Positions 42,958 to 53,496 of a stretch of 64,000 bases of DNA are shown here, one piece after another. Under the pieces are notes generated by a model. The model did not search any database and was not told the DNA's origin. It worked only from the letters and a program-made list of their open reading frames with translations. Position numbers and translations under genes: made by a program. The DNA is from Streptomyces sp. CA-278952. GTDB taxonomy: Bacteria > Actinomycetota > Actinomycetes > Streptomycetales > Streptomycetaceae. Position 1 is the first letter of the stretch, and every line of letters begins with the position of its first letter. The stretch spans positions 1,488,001 to 1,552,000 of the forward strand of contig NZ_CP112880.1 of assembly GCF_028747205.1 (NCBI RefSeq). The letters are read 5' to 3'.

Positions 42958-45900
42958 ATGCGCGTGACCGACCTACCCCGCACCGGAACCCCGACGGGCA
43001 CCCTGCGCCTGACCGCCGCTCAGCAGGGCGTCTGGTTCGCCCAGCGGCTCGACCCGGCGGATCCGGCGTACAACATCGCGGAGTACGCCGATATCCAGGG
43101 CCCCGTGGAACCGGACCTGCTGCGCCGCGCGGTCGGCCACACCGCGTCCGAGATGGAGGCTCTGCGCACCACCTTCGGTGAGCGGGACGGGGTTCCCTTC
43201 CAGCGCGTGCGGGAGAGCGAGTCCATATCCATGCCCTGCGTGGACCTCTCCGACGAGGTGGACCCGCACGCGGAGGCTCTGCGGCGGATGCGGCTGTGTC
43301 TGGCCGAGCCCGCCGACGTATCGGCGGGGCCGCTGGTCCGCGTCACCCTCTACCGGCTCTCTCCCTCGCGCCACCTCTTCCACCAGCAGGTGCACCACCT
43401 CGCGGTCGACGGCTACGCGGCGGCCCTGGCTCTCTCCCGTATCGCCGAGGTCTACACCGCTCTCGTGCTCGCCCCGGATGTCCTTCCCGAGCTGCGTCCC
43501 ACCGGTACTCTCGCCGCGCTCGTCGAGGAGGAGGACGCCTACCTCGCGTCCGAGCGGGGCGCCCAGGACAAGAGGTTCTGGGCAGGGCACCTCGTCGGCG
43601 CCCTCCCTCCCGAGACCCCCCCACCGTCGGGTACGAGGAGGAAGTACGGGACGGCGTCGGTGCGACGGGTGTACAGCCGGGCGGAGACGGCACGGCTGAA
43701 GGCCGCCGCCAAGCAGGCCGGAACCGGCTGGCCGACGTTCGTCATGGCGGCGCTGGCGCTGTGCCTGCACCGGGAGAAGGGGCTCGGCGAGGTCGTGCTC
43801 GGCCTGCCGGTCACCGGTCGGCGCACTCCCGCGGCCCGTTCGACGCCCGCCATGCTCAGCTCGATCCTGCCGATGCGACTCGCCGTCTCCCCCGCCGACC
43901 GGGTGGCCGATCTGGCGCGCCGGGCCTCCGCCGAAGCCCGTGCCGTACTGCGTCACCAGCGCCGGCCGGCCGAAGCACTCCGCCACCAGCTGGGGTTGAC
44001 CGGGACGACGACGGCGCTGACCGGGCCCTCCGTCAACATTCTCGCCTTCGACGACGCCCTGCGATTCGGCCCTCACCCGGCGACCCTGCACAACCTGTCG
44101 ATCGGCCCGGTGGAGGACCTGGCTGTGGCCGTGCACGCCTCCTTCGGCGACGGCGGTATGCACGTCGATCTGCTGGGCAACGCCGCGCGCTACGGTCAGC
44201 AGGACCTCGTGGGGCCGCATGAACGTCTGTGCCGGGTTCTCGACGCGTTCGTGGCGGACCCGGAGCGGACCGTCGGAGCGGTGAGCCCCGTCGCCGAGGA
44301 CGAACAGCGGCGAGTGCTCGGCCTCGGCGCCGCTCAGCCATCGGGAAGTGACGCCCCGGAACCGTCCCCCCTGACCGAGCAGTTCGCCCGGCAGGCGCGA
44401 ACCACCCCTCACCACACTGCCGTTGTCTGCGACGGCACGACCCTCACCTTCGAAGAACTCGGCCGCCGGGTGAACCGCCTGACGACCCTGCTCGCCTCGC
44501 GGGGCGCCCGGCCCGGCACCCGCGTCGCGGTGGGACTGCCACGCTCCACGGACCTGGTGGTGGCGATGCTCGCCGTGATGCGGACGGGGGCCGCGTATCT
44601 GCCGCTCGACCCGTCCTACCCGGCGGACCGGCTCGCCTTCATGATCGACGACTCCCGGCCCGTCGCCCTGGTGGCGACCGCGTCATCGGCGGGCACGATC
44701 GACCCTCGGGGTACGGTCCCGCGCATCGACCCCTCGACCGCACCGGACGGCTTCCCGGCCGGTGGCGTCGGGGAGCTGCCCGGACCCGGACCCCAGGATG
44801 CCGCGTACGTCATCTACACCTCGGGGTCCACCGGCCGCCCCAAGGGCGTGGTCGTCGAGCACCGTTCTCTGAGCAACCTCCTGGAGCACCACCGCCGGGA
44901 GGCCCACACCCTGGCCGAGGAAGCTCTGGGGCGACGGCTGCGGGTGGCGCTGTCCGCCGCGACCTCCTTCGACGCGGCCTGGGACCCGGTGCTCTGGATG
45001 GTCGCCGGACACGAGTTGCACATCATCGCGGACGACGTCCGCCGCGACCCCCAGGCGCTGGTGCGGTACCTCGTCGACCATCGCATCGACGCGATCGAGA
45101 CGACCCCCACCTATCTGCGGCAGATGCTGGCGACGGGGCTGCTCACCTCCGAGAGCCACCGGCCGCGTGTCATCGCCCTGGGCGGGGAAGCCGTCGACGA
45201 CGGGCTCTGGGAGGAGCTGGCCGCCGATCCCGACCTGCTGGTGTTCAACTTCTACGGGCCCACCGAGACCACCGTCAACGCCGTGACCGCCCGGATCACC
45301 GGTGCGTCCCCCGTGATCGGGCGACCTGTCACCGGGGCCGGGGCCTATGTGCTCGACCCGTCCCTGCACCCGCTGCCCAGAGGATCGGTGGGCGAGCTGT
45401 ATCTGTCGGGCGAGGGCGTGGCGCGCGGATACGCGGGCCGTCCGGGGCTCACGGCGGAACGCTTCATGCCGGACCCCTTCGGCCTTCCGGGTGCCCGGAT
45501 GTACCGCACCGGTGACCTCGCCCGGTGGGGCGAGGACGGTTCGCTGGAGTTCGTCGGACGCAGCGACCGGCAGATCAAGGTGCGCGGTGTGCGGGTCGAG
45601 ACCGGGGAGATCGAGGCCGCGCTGCGCTCTCTCCCCGGTGTCGAGGACGCCGCTGTCGCCCTGACCACCGCGCAGGACGGTCCCGAGCGGCTGGCCGCGT
45701 TCCTGGTGGCCGGAGCGGACGCGCCCGCTCACGCGGAGACGCGCGACGCGGTCGCGGCCCTGCTGCCCGGCCCGTTGGTGCCGACGGCCTGGGCGACCGT
45801 GGAGCGTCTGCCGCTCACCCCCAACGGAAAGCTCGATGTGGCGGCGCTGCCGCCGGCTCTGCCGGTCGCGTCCGACGGCGGTGCCCCGCGCACCGCCCTG

Positions 45901-48900
45901 GAGGCCCGGATGTGTGCGGTCTTCGCATCGTGCCTGGGGGTGGAGCGGGTCGGCCGGGACGACGACTTCTTCGCGCTGGGCGGCCACTCGTTGCTGGCGA
46001 TGCGGCTGATCGGCCGGATCCGCGGCGCGTTCGACGCGGAGGTGCCGATCAGCACCCTGTTCTCCGCACCCACGCCGGCCGGCTTGGTCGCGACGCTGGG
46101 CGACATCGTCCCGGCCCGGCGTTCGGTGACGGCCCTCGCCCCTCGCCCGCAACGGCTTCCCCTCTCGTTCGGGCAGCAGCGGCTGTGGCTTCTGGAGACG
46201 CTGGGCGACGCGGGTGCCTCCTACCATCTGCCGGTGGCGCTGCGCCTGCGCGGAGCGCTGGACCGCGACGCTCTGGAGCTGGCCCTCCACGACGTCGTGG
46301 AGCGGCACGAGGCACTGCGCACGATCGTGGCGCAGACCCCGCAGGGCCCCTGCCAGAAGATTCTGCCGCCCGCGCGGCTCCCGCATCCGCTTCTGCGGGT
46401 CATGGCAGCCGGCGACCCGCTGGAGCCGGACGGCACACGCTTCGACCTGGAGCACGAGATCCCTCTGCGCGCCCGGTTGTTCCCCGTGGGCGCCGAGGAG
46501 AACGTCCTGGTCGTGACGTTGCACCACATCGCCGCCGACGGATGGTCGATGGGGCCGCTCGTACGGGATCTGTCCACCGCCTACGGCGCGCGCCGCTCGG
46601 GGCGGGCACCCGGGTGGGACGAACTTCCGGTGCAGTACGCCGATTTCGCACTGTGGCAGCGTGACCTGCTCGGGGATCCCGACGCGCCGGACAGTCTCGC
46701 GCGCCGCCAGCTCTCCTCCTGGGCGGACTCCCTGGCCGGGCTGCCGGAGGAGTCGTCGTTCCCGATGGACCGGCCGCGCCCGGCCCGCACCTCCGGACGG
46801 GGCGGGAGCGTCCCCGTGCGGATCGGGACGGAGGACCACCGGAGGCTGGCGAGACTGGCCAGGGACCACGGCGCGAGCTCCTTCATGGTGCTGCACGCGG
46901 CGCTGGCCGCCCTGATGTCGCGCCTGGGCACGGGCGAGGACATCGCCGTCGGCACCCCGGTGGCGGGCCGTACCGACGACGCGCTCACCGAGCTGGTCGG
47001 CTTCTTCGTCAACACCCTGGTCCTGCGGGCCGACACCTCCGGCTCCCCGGCGTTCCGTACGCTCGTGGACCGGGTGGCCCGTGCCGACCTGGCCGCCTAC
47101 GCGCACCAGGACGTCCCCTTCGAGCGGGTGGTCGAGGAGCTGGCGCCGCCGCGGTCGCTCGCGCGCCATCCGCTGTTCCAGGTGATGCTGAGCCTCAACA
47201 ACACCCCTGCCCCCCGCCCGCATCTCGACGGTCTCACGGTCGGCCACGAGAGGTCCGTGGGGCGGTCGGGCTCCAAGTTCGATCTCAGCTGGGACCTGTC
47301 CGAGCACCACGACGGCCAAGGCCGCCCGGATGGGATCACCGGTGAGCTGGAGTACGACGAGGACCTCTTCGACCGTACGACGGCGGATCGGTTCGCCGAG
47401 CACTTCACCCGCCTCCTGAGCGCCCTGCTCTCCGAGCCGGACCGTCCGATGACGGACGTCGGATTCCTGACCCCGTCGCAGCGCGCGGCGGCACTGGACG
47501 AGCTGCCGCGCACCGCGCGGGAGCCGCTCGGCGCGACGCCGGGGGCGGCCGACGGCGACGGCGACGGGACGGTGCTGGACGTCCTGGCGACCCGCGCGGC
47601 CGTCCAGCCGGACCGCACCGCGGTCGTGGCCGGCGACGAGCGCCTCACCTTCGGTGAACTGCTCCTGCTCTCGGACCGCCTGGCCTGCTCGCTCGGGGAC
47701 CGGGGGATCGAGGCCGGTGACCGGGTGGCGGTGGCACTGCCCCGCACCGCCCTCGCCGTCGTGGCGGTGGTGGGCATCCTGCGAGCCGGGGCGGTGTACG
47801 TCCCGCTCGACCCGGCGCAGCCCGCGGCCCGGACCTCGCTGATCCTCGACACCGCAGCCCCGCGCCTGGTACTGGCCACCTCCGCCACCCGGTCGGCTCT
47901 CCCGGACACCACCGACGTCCTCCTTCTCGACGAGGCCGCCGAGCAGGAGGGCCCCGTCGCGGTGACCATGCCGGTGCCGCCCCGCGGTCATGACGCCGCG
48001 TACGTGCTGTACACCTCGGGATCCACCGGGCTGCCCAAGGGCGTCGTGGTCGAGCACCGGTCCCTGGCCAGGCTGCTCGCTCACCACCGCGACCGCCTGA
48101 TGGACCCCGCCGAGGCGGAGAACAACGGGCTCCCGCTGCGCGTGGCGCACACGGCCGCGATGACGTTCGACGCCTCCCTCGACCCCCTGCTGTGGATGAT
48201 CGCGGGCCACGAACTGCACCTTGTGGACGACCTGACGCGCCGGGACCCGGAAGCCCTCACCGCCCTGCTCCACGACCGGGCGATCGATGTCGTGGAAACC
48301 ACCCCCTCGCTCGTCGAACAGCTGCGCTCCTGCGGTCTGTTCGCACCCGGCCGGCCTCGACCCCGGGTACTGGCACTGGGCGGGGAGGCCGTACCCGCGC
48401 CGCTGTGGCGGGAACTGGCCGCCCTGCCCGACGTGGCGGTGTGGAACCTGTACGGGCCCACGGAGACCACCGTGGACAGCGTGATGGGCCGTGTCCTGCC
48501 CGGCGTGCGGCCCCACCTCGGGCATCCGGTGACCGGCGCCCGGGCCCGGGTCCTGGACCGGCGGCTGGAGCCGGTCGCCCCCGGGGTGACGGGAGAGCTG
48601 TATCTGTCGGGCCCGGGCGTCGCCCGTGGCTACGACAACCGCTCCGCCGCGACGGCGGAGCGCTTCGTGCCCGATCCGTACGGAGCGCCGGGCTCCCGGA
48701 TGTACCGCACCGGCGACCTGGTACGCCGGGTCGAAGGACGCCTGGAGTACCTGAGCCGCGCCGACGGCCAGATCAAGATCCGCGGCTTCCGGGTCGAGAC
48801 CGGCGAGGTCGCGACGGCCCTGAACGCCCACAGCGACATCGCGCAGTCGGCGGTCGCGGTGCGCTCCGACTCCGACTCGGGCTCCGGCTCGGGTTCGGGT

Positions 48901-51900
48901 TCGGGTTCGGGCTCCGGCTCGGGTTCCGGCTCCGGCTCGGGTTCCGGCTCGGGGGAAGCGCAGTTGGTCGCCTGGGTCGTGCCCTCCGGTCATCGGGACC
49001 TGTCCTCCCGGGAGTTGCGGGCCTTCGTCGCGCAGCGGCTGCCGGCCCACATGGTGCCTTCGCTGATCGTGCCGGTCGCCGCCCTCCCGCTGACCCCGCA
49101 CGGGAAGGTGGACTTCGCGGCGCTTCCGTCGGCCACCGTCGCGGAGCGTACGGATGCGGAGAGGGAGAAGCGGGCCCCGCGGTCCGCCCCGGAGGAGATC
49201 CTCTGCGCCCTGTTCGCGGAGAGCCTGGAGCACGAACAGGTCGCCCCCGACGACGACTTCTTCGAGCTGGGAGGACACTCGCTCCTGGCGACCCGGCTGA
49301 TCGGCCGGATCCGCTCCGCGTTCGGCGTCGAACTCCCGGTACGGGCCCTGTTCGAGTCCACGACCCCCGCCTCGCTCGCCGAGCGGCTGGAGGGAGCGGG
49401 CGCGGCGCGGCCCGCACTGCGGCGGGCGCACCACACCGAACGGCCACCGCTGTCCACGGCTCAGGAGCGCCTGTGGTTCCTGCACCAACTGGACCCCGAA
49501 GCGGCGGCGTACCACATGGCGTTCGCGGTCCGGCTGGACGGCAGCCTGGACCGGCACGCCCTGCGGCGTGCGCTGGGTGATGTGCTGACCCGGCACGAGA
49601 TCCTGCGCACGGTGGTCGAGCCCGGCGATGGCAGCCCCCGTCAGCGTGTGCTCGCGCCCGGTGACGTACTGCCGGAACTTCCCGTCGTGGCGGTCGGCGA
49701 GGCACACCTGGGCGAGGCACTGCGCGAGTCGGCGGCCGAGCCCTTCGACCTCACCCACGACGTCCCCCTGCGACCGGTGCTGTTCCGGACCGGTGAGGAC
49801 CGGCACACCCTGCTGGTCACCGTCCATCACATCGCGGCGGACGGATGGTCCATGGGCCCTCTGGCCCAGGACCTGGCCGGCGCCTACGCGGCGCGGTCCG
49901 CCGGGCGAGCGCCGAGCTGGGCGCCCCTGCCGGTCCAGTACGCGGACTACACCCTCTGGCAGCGCGACCTGCTGGGCAGTTTCGATGATCCCGTCTCCGC
50001 GGCATCGGCCCAACTCGCCTTCTGGAAGGACGCTCTGGCCGGTGCCCCGGAGGAGACCGCCCTGCCCACCGACCGCCCCCGGCCCACCGCGCCGGGCGGT
50101 CGCGGGGGCACGGTCCCGGTACGCGTACCGGAGGAGACCATGGCGAAGGTGGCACGGCTGGCCAGGTCGACGGCCAGCAGCACCTTCATGGTTCTGCACG
50201 CCGCCCTGGCCGCGCTGCTGCACCGGATGGGGGCCGGCGGCGATGTCACCATCGGCACCCCGGTGGCAGGGCGGACCGACGAGGCACTCGACCCTCTGGT
50301 CGGCTTCTTCGTCAACACCCTGGCCCTGCGGACGGACCTCGGCGGCGACCCGGACTTCACCGAGCTGCTCGCCCGGGTACGGGAGACGGACCTGGCCGCC
50401 TACGCCCACCAGGAGCTGCCCTTCGAACGGCTGGTGGAGGCCGTACGGCCGACGCGCTCGCTCTCCCGCCACCCGCTCTTCCAGGTCATGCTGACCCTCA
50501 ACAACCACCGGCCGCCCCGGCTGGACCTGCCCGGTCTGGAGGCCCGGCTGGAGGGGGTCGACACCGGAAGCGCGAAGTTCGATCTCTCCTTCTCCTTCAC
50601 CGAGCGGACATCGGCCGGGAGCGGTGGGGCCCACCTCGACGGAACGCTGGAGTTCAGCCTGGACCTGTTCGACGCCGAGACTGCCGTACGGATCGCCGAC
50701 CGGTTCGGCCTCCTTCTCGCGCACGCGGTGGACGCCCCCGCCACGATCGTGGACGACCTGCCGCTGACCAGCACCGAAGAACAGCGGCGGCTGCTGGACC
50801 TGGGCGGTGGCGCCGGTGCGCGCCGCCACGACGCCGCGCCTCCCACGACGGTGCTGGACCGCTTCTCGGCAACGGTGGCCGCGGCGCGCAGCGGTGACAT
50901 CGCGGTGACCGCCCCGGACGGCAGCCTCTCCTTCACGGAGCTGGACGCCCGTTCCGACCGGATCGCCGCGCTGGTCGCCCGGGCCGGCGCGGGCGCCGGG
51001 GACCGGGTGGCCGTGCTGCTGCCGCGCAGCACCGACTCGGTCGCCGCCCTCCTCGCCGTGCTCAAGGCCGGGGCGGTTTACGTCCCGGTGGACGACTCCC
51101 TCCCCCCGGGCCGGATCGACGCGGTGCTGGCCGACGCCCGACCGCACACCGTGCTCACGGCGGACGCCACCCACACCCGGGCAACGGACCGCTGGCACCG
51201 TCTGAACCTGGACTCCCCGGACTCCGCCACCGCTCCCGCTCCCCTGCCCGAGCGGGCCCGGCCGGGTCCCGCCGAGCCCGCCTACCTCCTGCACACCTCG
51301 GGCTCGACCGGCCGCCCCAAGGGAGTCCTGGTCGGCCACGGCTCCCTCGCCCGGCTGCTGGAACACCACCGGCGGCATGTTTTCGGGCCGGCGGTACGGG
51401 CGACCGGAAAACCCCGGCTCGATGTCGCGCTGACGGCCGCCCTGTCCTTCGACGCCGCGTGGGACCCGGTGCTCTGGATGCTCGACGGGCACCGGCTCCA
51501 CGTCCTGGACGACCTGACCCGGCGGGACCCGGAGGCCCTGGTCGAGGCGGTACGCGTCCTGGGCCTCGACGTGCTGGAATCCACGCCCACGCATGTCCGG
51601 CAGTTGGTGAGCGCCGGACTGTTCGCCGGGGCCGGCCGGGCCCCGTCCGTGATCGTCCTGGGCGGTGAAGCCGTCCCGGCCGGCCTCTGGGACGATCTGC
51701 GGGCCCGACCGGGCCTCACGTCCTGGAACTTCTACGGACCCACCGAGGCGACGGTGGACACCCTCACCGCCGAGCTCCGGACGACCGACCGGCCGGTGCT
51801 CGGCGCGCCGGTCGAGGGGACGGCCGTACGGCTCCTGGACGGCCGGCTGCGACCGGTCCCGGTCGGGGTGACCGGCGACCTCTACCTGGCCGGGGACAGT

Positions 51901-53496
51901 CTGGCCCTCGGCTACCACGGACAGCCCGGGGGGACCGCGGACCGTTTCGTGCCCGACCCCTACGGCCCCGCGGGAACGCGGATGTACCGCACCGGAGACC
52001 GGGCCGTACGGACGCCCGACGACGCTCTGGAGTTCGCCGGGCGCTCCGACGGGCAGGTCAAGGTGCGCGGGTTCCGGGTGGAGCCGGAGGGGATCGCCGC
52101 CGTGCTGGCGGAACACACCGACGTCGCCCAGGCGGCGGTGGTGGCACACGGTGAGGGTCCCGGAGGCTCCCGCCTGGCCGCGTACGTGGTGCTCGCCGAC
52201 GCCCGACCCGTCGCCCCGGCCGGGAACGGCGCCGTGGACAGCGCCGCACCCACCGGCCCCGCGCGGTCCGGCTCCGAACGGCTCGACGGGGTGCGGGAGC
52301 ACGCGGCGGCCCGGTTGCCCGGGTACATGGTCCCCTCCGGCTGGGTCGCCGTGGACGCCATCCCTCTGACGCCGAACGGAAAGCTGGACCGGAAGGCCCT
52401 GCCCGACCTCGCCCCGCAGGCGGCGGGCGCAGGCACGGGGCGCAGCCCCCGCAACCCTCGGGAGGACGTGCTGTGCACGCTGTTCGCGGAGGTACTGGAG
52501 CGCGAGCAGGTCCTCATCGACGACGACTTCTTCGCCCTGGGCGGCCACTCCCTGCTGGCGGCGGGCCTGATCCGCCGCATCCGTGACGCCCTGGGGGTGG
52601 ATGTCAGCATCCGCAGCCTGTTCGAGGCGCCCACGGTCGCCGCACTCGCGGAACGGATCGGCGCCGGCGTCCAGGACAACCCGCTGGCGACGCTGCTGCC
52701 CCTGCGGACCAGGGGCGGGCTGCCGCCGCTGTTCTGCGTCCACCCGGCCGGCGGTCTGGCCTGGGCGTACGCGGGGCTGCTCCCCCACCTCGGCAACGAC
52801 CGGCCGGTCTACGGGCTCCAGACCCCGAACCTGGACGGCACCGAGCCCTTCCCCGACAGCATCGAGGCGATGGCCGCCGTGTACGTGGCGGAGCTGCGGG
52901 CCGTCCAGCCGCACGGCCCGTACCACCTGTTCGGCTGGTCCTTCGGCGGCAACGTCGTCCAGGAGGTCGCCGTCCAACTCCAGGAGGCGGGCGAGGAGGT
53001 GGCCCTGCTGACGATCCTGGACGCCTTCCCGCTCGCCCCGCTGGACGACCTGGACAGCGCGAGCCGGGACACCGTCTTCCGCGCCCTGCTCTCCAACATG
53101 GGGGTCGGCCAGGAGGCCCTGGACGGGGGCGGTCCGGTGGAAGCCGCGGCCGTACGGGACCAGTTCCTCGCCGGCGGCAGTCCGCTCGGATCGCTGGAAC
53201 CGGCCACGATCGACGCGATGGTGGACAACTTCGCCGGTCAGGCACGCCTGATGCGGAAGTACACCCCCCGTGTCTTCCACGGACCTGTGCTGTTCTTCAC
53301 CGCCACCGAGGGCCGCCCCCGGGACACCTTCGACCTGTCCCTCTGGGGCCCGTACGTCGACGGGCCCATCGAGAACCACGACGTGGCGTGCGCGCACGCC
53401 CAGATGATGCAGCCCGCCGCGCGGGAACAGATCGGCACCACCGTCTCGGCCGTGCTCGACGCCGGCCACCGCACCGAACAAGGAGACCCGTCATGA
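42958..53496 (+). CDS. Three-module non-ribosomal peptide synthetase (C-A-T)x3-TE
   Basis: 3512 aa assembly-line enzyme, probably making an acylated tripeptide. Approximate domains: C1 15-455 (HHLAVDG), A1 465-965 (YTSGSTGRPKG), T1 975-1045 (DDFFALGGHSLL, Ser1011), C2 1060-1495 (HHIAADGWS), A2 1535-2055, T2 2070-2140 (Ser2108), C3 2160-2605 (HHIAADGWS), A3 2630-3150 (HTSGSTGRPKG), T3 3160-3230 (Ser3198), TE 3255-3505 (GWSFGG, Ser3328). There are no epimerase or methyltransferase domains. The leading C domain implies a starter acyl group made elsewhere. All A domains share an unusual FDA(A/S)(W/L)DPxLWM core and Glu at pocket position 278. A (Ser-Gly)13 tract interrupts A2. Start ATG 42958 or GTG 42964. 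The stop overlaps the MbtH gene. Confidence 0.93.
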   Translation: MRVTDLPRTGTPTGTLRLTAAQQGVWFAQRLDPADPAYNIAEYADIQGPVEPDLLRRAVGHTASEMEALRTTFGERDGVPFQRVRESESISMPCVDLSDEVDPHAEALRRMRLCLAEPADVSAGPLVRVTLYRLSPSRHLFHQQVHHLAVDGYAAALALSRIAEVYTALVLAPDVLPELRPTGTLAALVEEEDAYLASERGAQDKRFWAGHLVGALPPETPPPSGTRRKYGTASVRRVYSRAETARLKAAAKQAGTGWPTFVMAALALCLHREKGLGEVVLGLPVTGRRTPAARSTPAMLSSILPMRLAVSPADRVADLARRASAEARAVLRHQRRPAEALRHQLGLTGTTTALTGPSVNILAFDDALRFGPHPATLHNLSIGPVEDLAVAVHASFGDGGMHVDLLGNAARYGQQDLVGPHERLCRVLDAFVADPERTVGAVSPVAEDEQRRVLGLGAAQPSGSDAPEPSPLTEQFARQARTTPHHTAVVCDGTTLTFEELGRRVNRLTTLLASRGARPGTRVAVGLPRSTDLVVAMLAVMRTGAAYLPLDPSYPADRLAFMIDDSRPVALVATASSAGTIDPRGTVPRIDPSTAPDGFPAGGVGELPGPGPQDAAYVIYTSGSTGRPKGVVVEHRSLSNLLEHHRREAHTLAEEALGRRLRVALSAATSFDAAWDPVLWMVAGHELHIIADDVRRDPQALVRYLVDHRIDAIETTPTYLRQMLATGLLTSESHRPRVIALGGEAVDDGLWEELAADPDLLVFNFYGPTETTVNAVTARITGASPVIGRPVTGAGAYVLDPSLHPLPRGSVGELYLSGEGVARGYAGRPGLTAERFMPDPFGLPGARMYRTGDLARWGEDGSLEFVGRSDRQIKVRGVRVETGEIEAALRSLPGVEDAAVALTTAQDGPERLAAFLVAGADAPAHAETRDAVAALLPGPLVPTAWATVERLPLTPNGKLDVAALPPALPVASDGGAPRTALEARMCAVFASCLGVERVGRDDDFFALGGHSLLAMRLIGRIRGAFDAEVPISTLFSAPTPAGLVATLGDIVPARRSVTALAPRPQRLPLSFGQQRLWLLETLGDAGASYHLPVALRLRGALDRDALELALHDVVERHEALRTIVAQTPQGPCQKILPPARLPHPLLRVMAAGDPLEPDGTRFDLEHEIPLRARLFPVGAEENVLVVTLHHIAADGWSMGPLVRDLSTAYGARRSGRAPGWDELPVQYADFALWQRDLLGDPDAPDSLARRQLSSWADSLAGLPEESSFPMDRPRPARTSGRGGSVPVRIGTEDHRRLARLARDHGASSFMVLHAALAALMSRLGTGEDIAVGTPVAGRTDDALTELVGFFVNTLVLRADTSGSPAFRTLVDRVARADLAAYAHQDVPFERVVEELAPPRSLARHPLFQVMLSLNNTPAPRPHLDGLTVGHERSVGRSGSKFDLSWDLSEHHDGQGRPDGITGELEYDEDLFDRTTADRFAEHFTRLLSALLSEPDRPMTDVGFLTPSQRAAALDELPRTAREPLGATPGAADGDGDGTVLDVLATRAAVQPDRTAVVAGDERLTFGELLLLSDRLACSLGDRGIEAGDRVAVALPRTALAVVAVVGILRAGAVYVPLDPAQPAARTSLILDTAAPRLVLATSATRSALPDTTDVLLLDEAAEQEGPVAVTMPVPPRGHDAAYVLYTSGSTGLPKGVVVEHRSLARLLAHHRDRLMDPAEAENNGLPLRVAHTAAMTFDASLDPLLWMIAGHELHLVDDLTRRDPEALTALLHDRAIDVVETTPSLVEQLRSCGLFAPGRPRPRVLALGGEAVPAPLWRELAALPDVAVWNLYGPTETTVDSVMGRVLPGVRPHLGHPVTGARARVLDRRLEPVAPGVTGELYLSGPGVARGYDNRSAATAERFVPDPYGAPGSRMYRTGDLVRRVEGRLEYLSRADGQIKIRGFRVETGEVATALNAHSDIAQSAVAVRSDSDSGSGSGSGSGSGSGSGSGSGSGSGSGEAQLVAWVVPSGHRDLSSRELRAFVAQRLPAHMVPSLIVPVAALPLTPHGKVDFAALPSATVAERTDAEREKRAPRSAPEEILCALFAESLEHEQVAPDDDFFELGGHSLLATRLIGRIRSAFGVELPVRALFESTTPASLAERLEGAGAARPALRRAHHTERPPLSTAQERLWFLHQLDPEAAAYHMAFAVRLDGSLDRHALRRALGDVLTRHEILRTVVEPGDGSPRQRVLAPGDVLPELPVVAVGEAHLGEALRESAAEPFDLTHDVPLRPVLFRTGEDRHTLLVTVHHIAADGWSMGPLAQDLAGAYAARSAGRAPSWAPLPVQYADYTLWQRDLLGSFDDPVSAASAQLAFWKDALAGAPEETALPTDRPRPTAPGGRGGTVPVRVPEETMAKVARLARSTASSTFMVLHAALAALLHRMGAGGDVTIGTPVAGRTDEALDPLVGFFVNTLALRTDLGGDPDFTELLARVRETDLAAYAHQELPFERLVEAVRPTRSLSRHPLFQVMLTLNNHRPPRLDLPGLEARLEGVDTGSAKFDLSFSFTERTSAGSGGAHLDGTLEFSLDLFDAETAVRIADRFGLLLAHAVDAPATIVDDLPLTSTEEQRRLLDLGGGAGARRHDAAPPTTVLDRFSATVAAARSGDIAVTAPDGSLSFTELDARSDRIAALVARAGAGAGDRVAVLLPRSTDSVAALLAVLKAGAVYVPVDDSLPPGRIDAVLADARPHTVLTADATHTRATDRWHRLNLDSPDSATAPAPLPERARPGPAEPAYLLHTSGSTGRPKGVLVGHGSLARLLEHHRRHVFGPAVRATGKPRLDVALTAALSFDAAWDPVLWMLDGHRLHVLDDLTRRDPEALVEAVRVLGLDVLESTPTHVRQLVSAGLFAGAGRAPSVIVLGGEAVPAGLWDDLRARPGLTSWNFYGPTEATVDTLTAELRTTDRPVLGAPVEGTAVRLLDGRLRPVPVGVTGDLYLAGDSLALGYHGQPGGTADRFVPDPYGPAGTRMYRTGDRAVRTPDDALEFAGRSDGQVKVRGFRVEPEGIAAVLAEHTDVAQAAVVAHGEGPGGSRLAAYVVLADARPVAPAGNGAVDSAAPTGPARSGSERLDGVREHAAARLPGYMVPSGWVAVDAIPLTPNGKLDRKALPDLAPQAAGAGTGRSPRNPREDVLCTLFAEVLEREQVLIDDDFFALGGHSLLAAGLIRRIRDALGVDVSIRSLFEAPTVAALAERIGAGVQDNPLATLLPLRTRGGLPPLFCVHPAGGLAWAYAGLLPHLGNDRPVYGLQTPNLDGTEPFPDSIEAMAAVYVAELRAVQPHGPYHLFGWSFGGNVVQEVAVQLQEAGEEVALLTILDAFPLAPLDDLDSASRDTVFRALLSNMGVGQEALDGGGPVEAAAVRDQFLAGGSPLGSLEPATIDAMVDNFAGQARLMRKYTPRVFHGPVLFFTATEGRPRDTFDLSLWGPYVDGPIENHDVACAHAQMMQPAAREQIGTTVSAVLDAGHRTEQGDPS
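48865..48954. repeat. In-frame hexanucleotide repeat coding (Ser-Asp)2(Ser-Gly)13 in the NRPS
   Basis: Fifteen 6-bp units of TCSGGN type at NRPS residues 1970-1999, in the C-terminal subdomain of A2 between the core LEYLSRADGQIKIRGFRVE and the C-terminal PLTPHGKVD. Both synonymous mixtures (TCC/TCG, GGC/GGT) occur, so it is not freshly expanded from one unit. Confidence 0.95.

Noticed and set aside
44683..53481. 2932-codon minus-strand open frame opposite the NRPS
   Set aside because: Exceptional length, but it is the antisense of a low-stop GC-rich gene. The NRPS core motifs and the MbtH overlap are on the plus strand.
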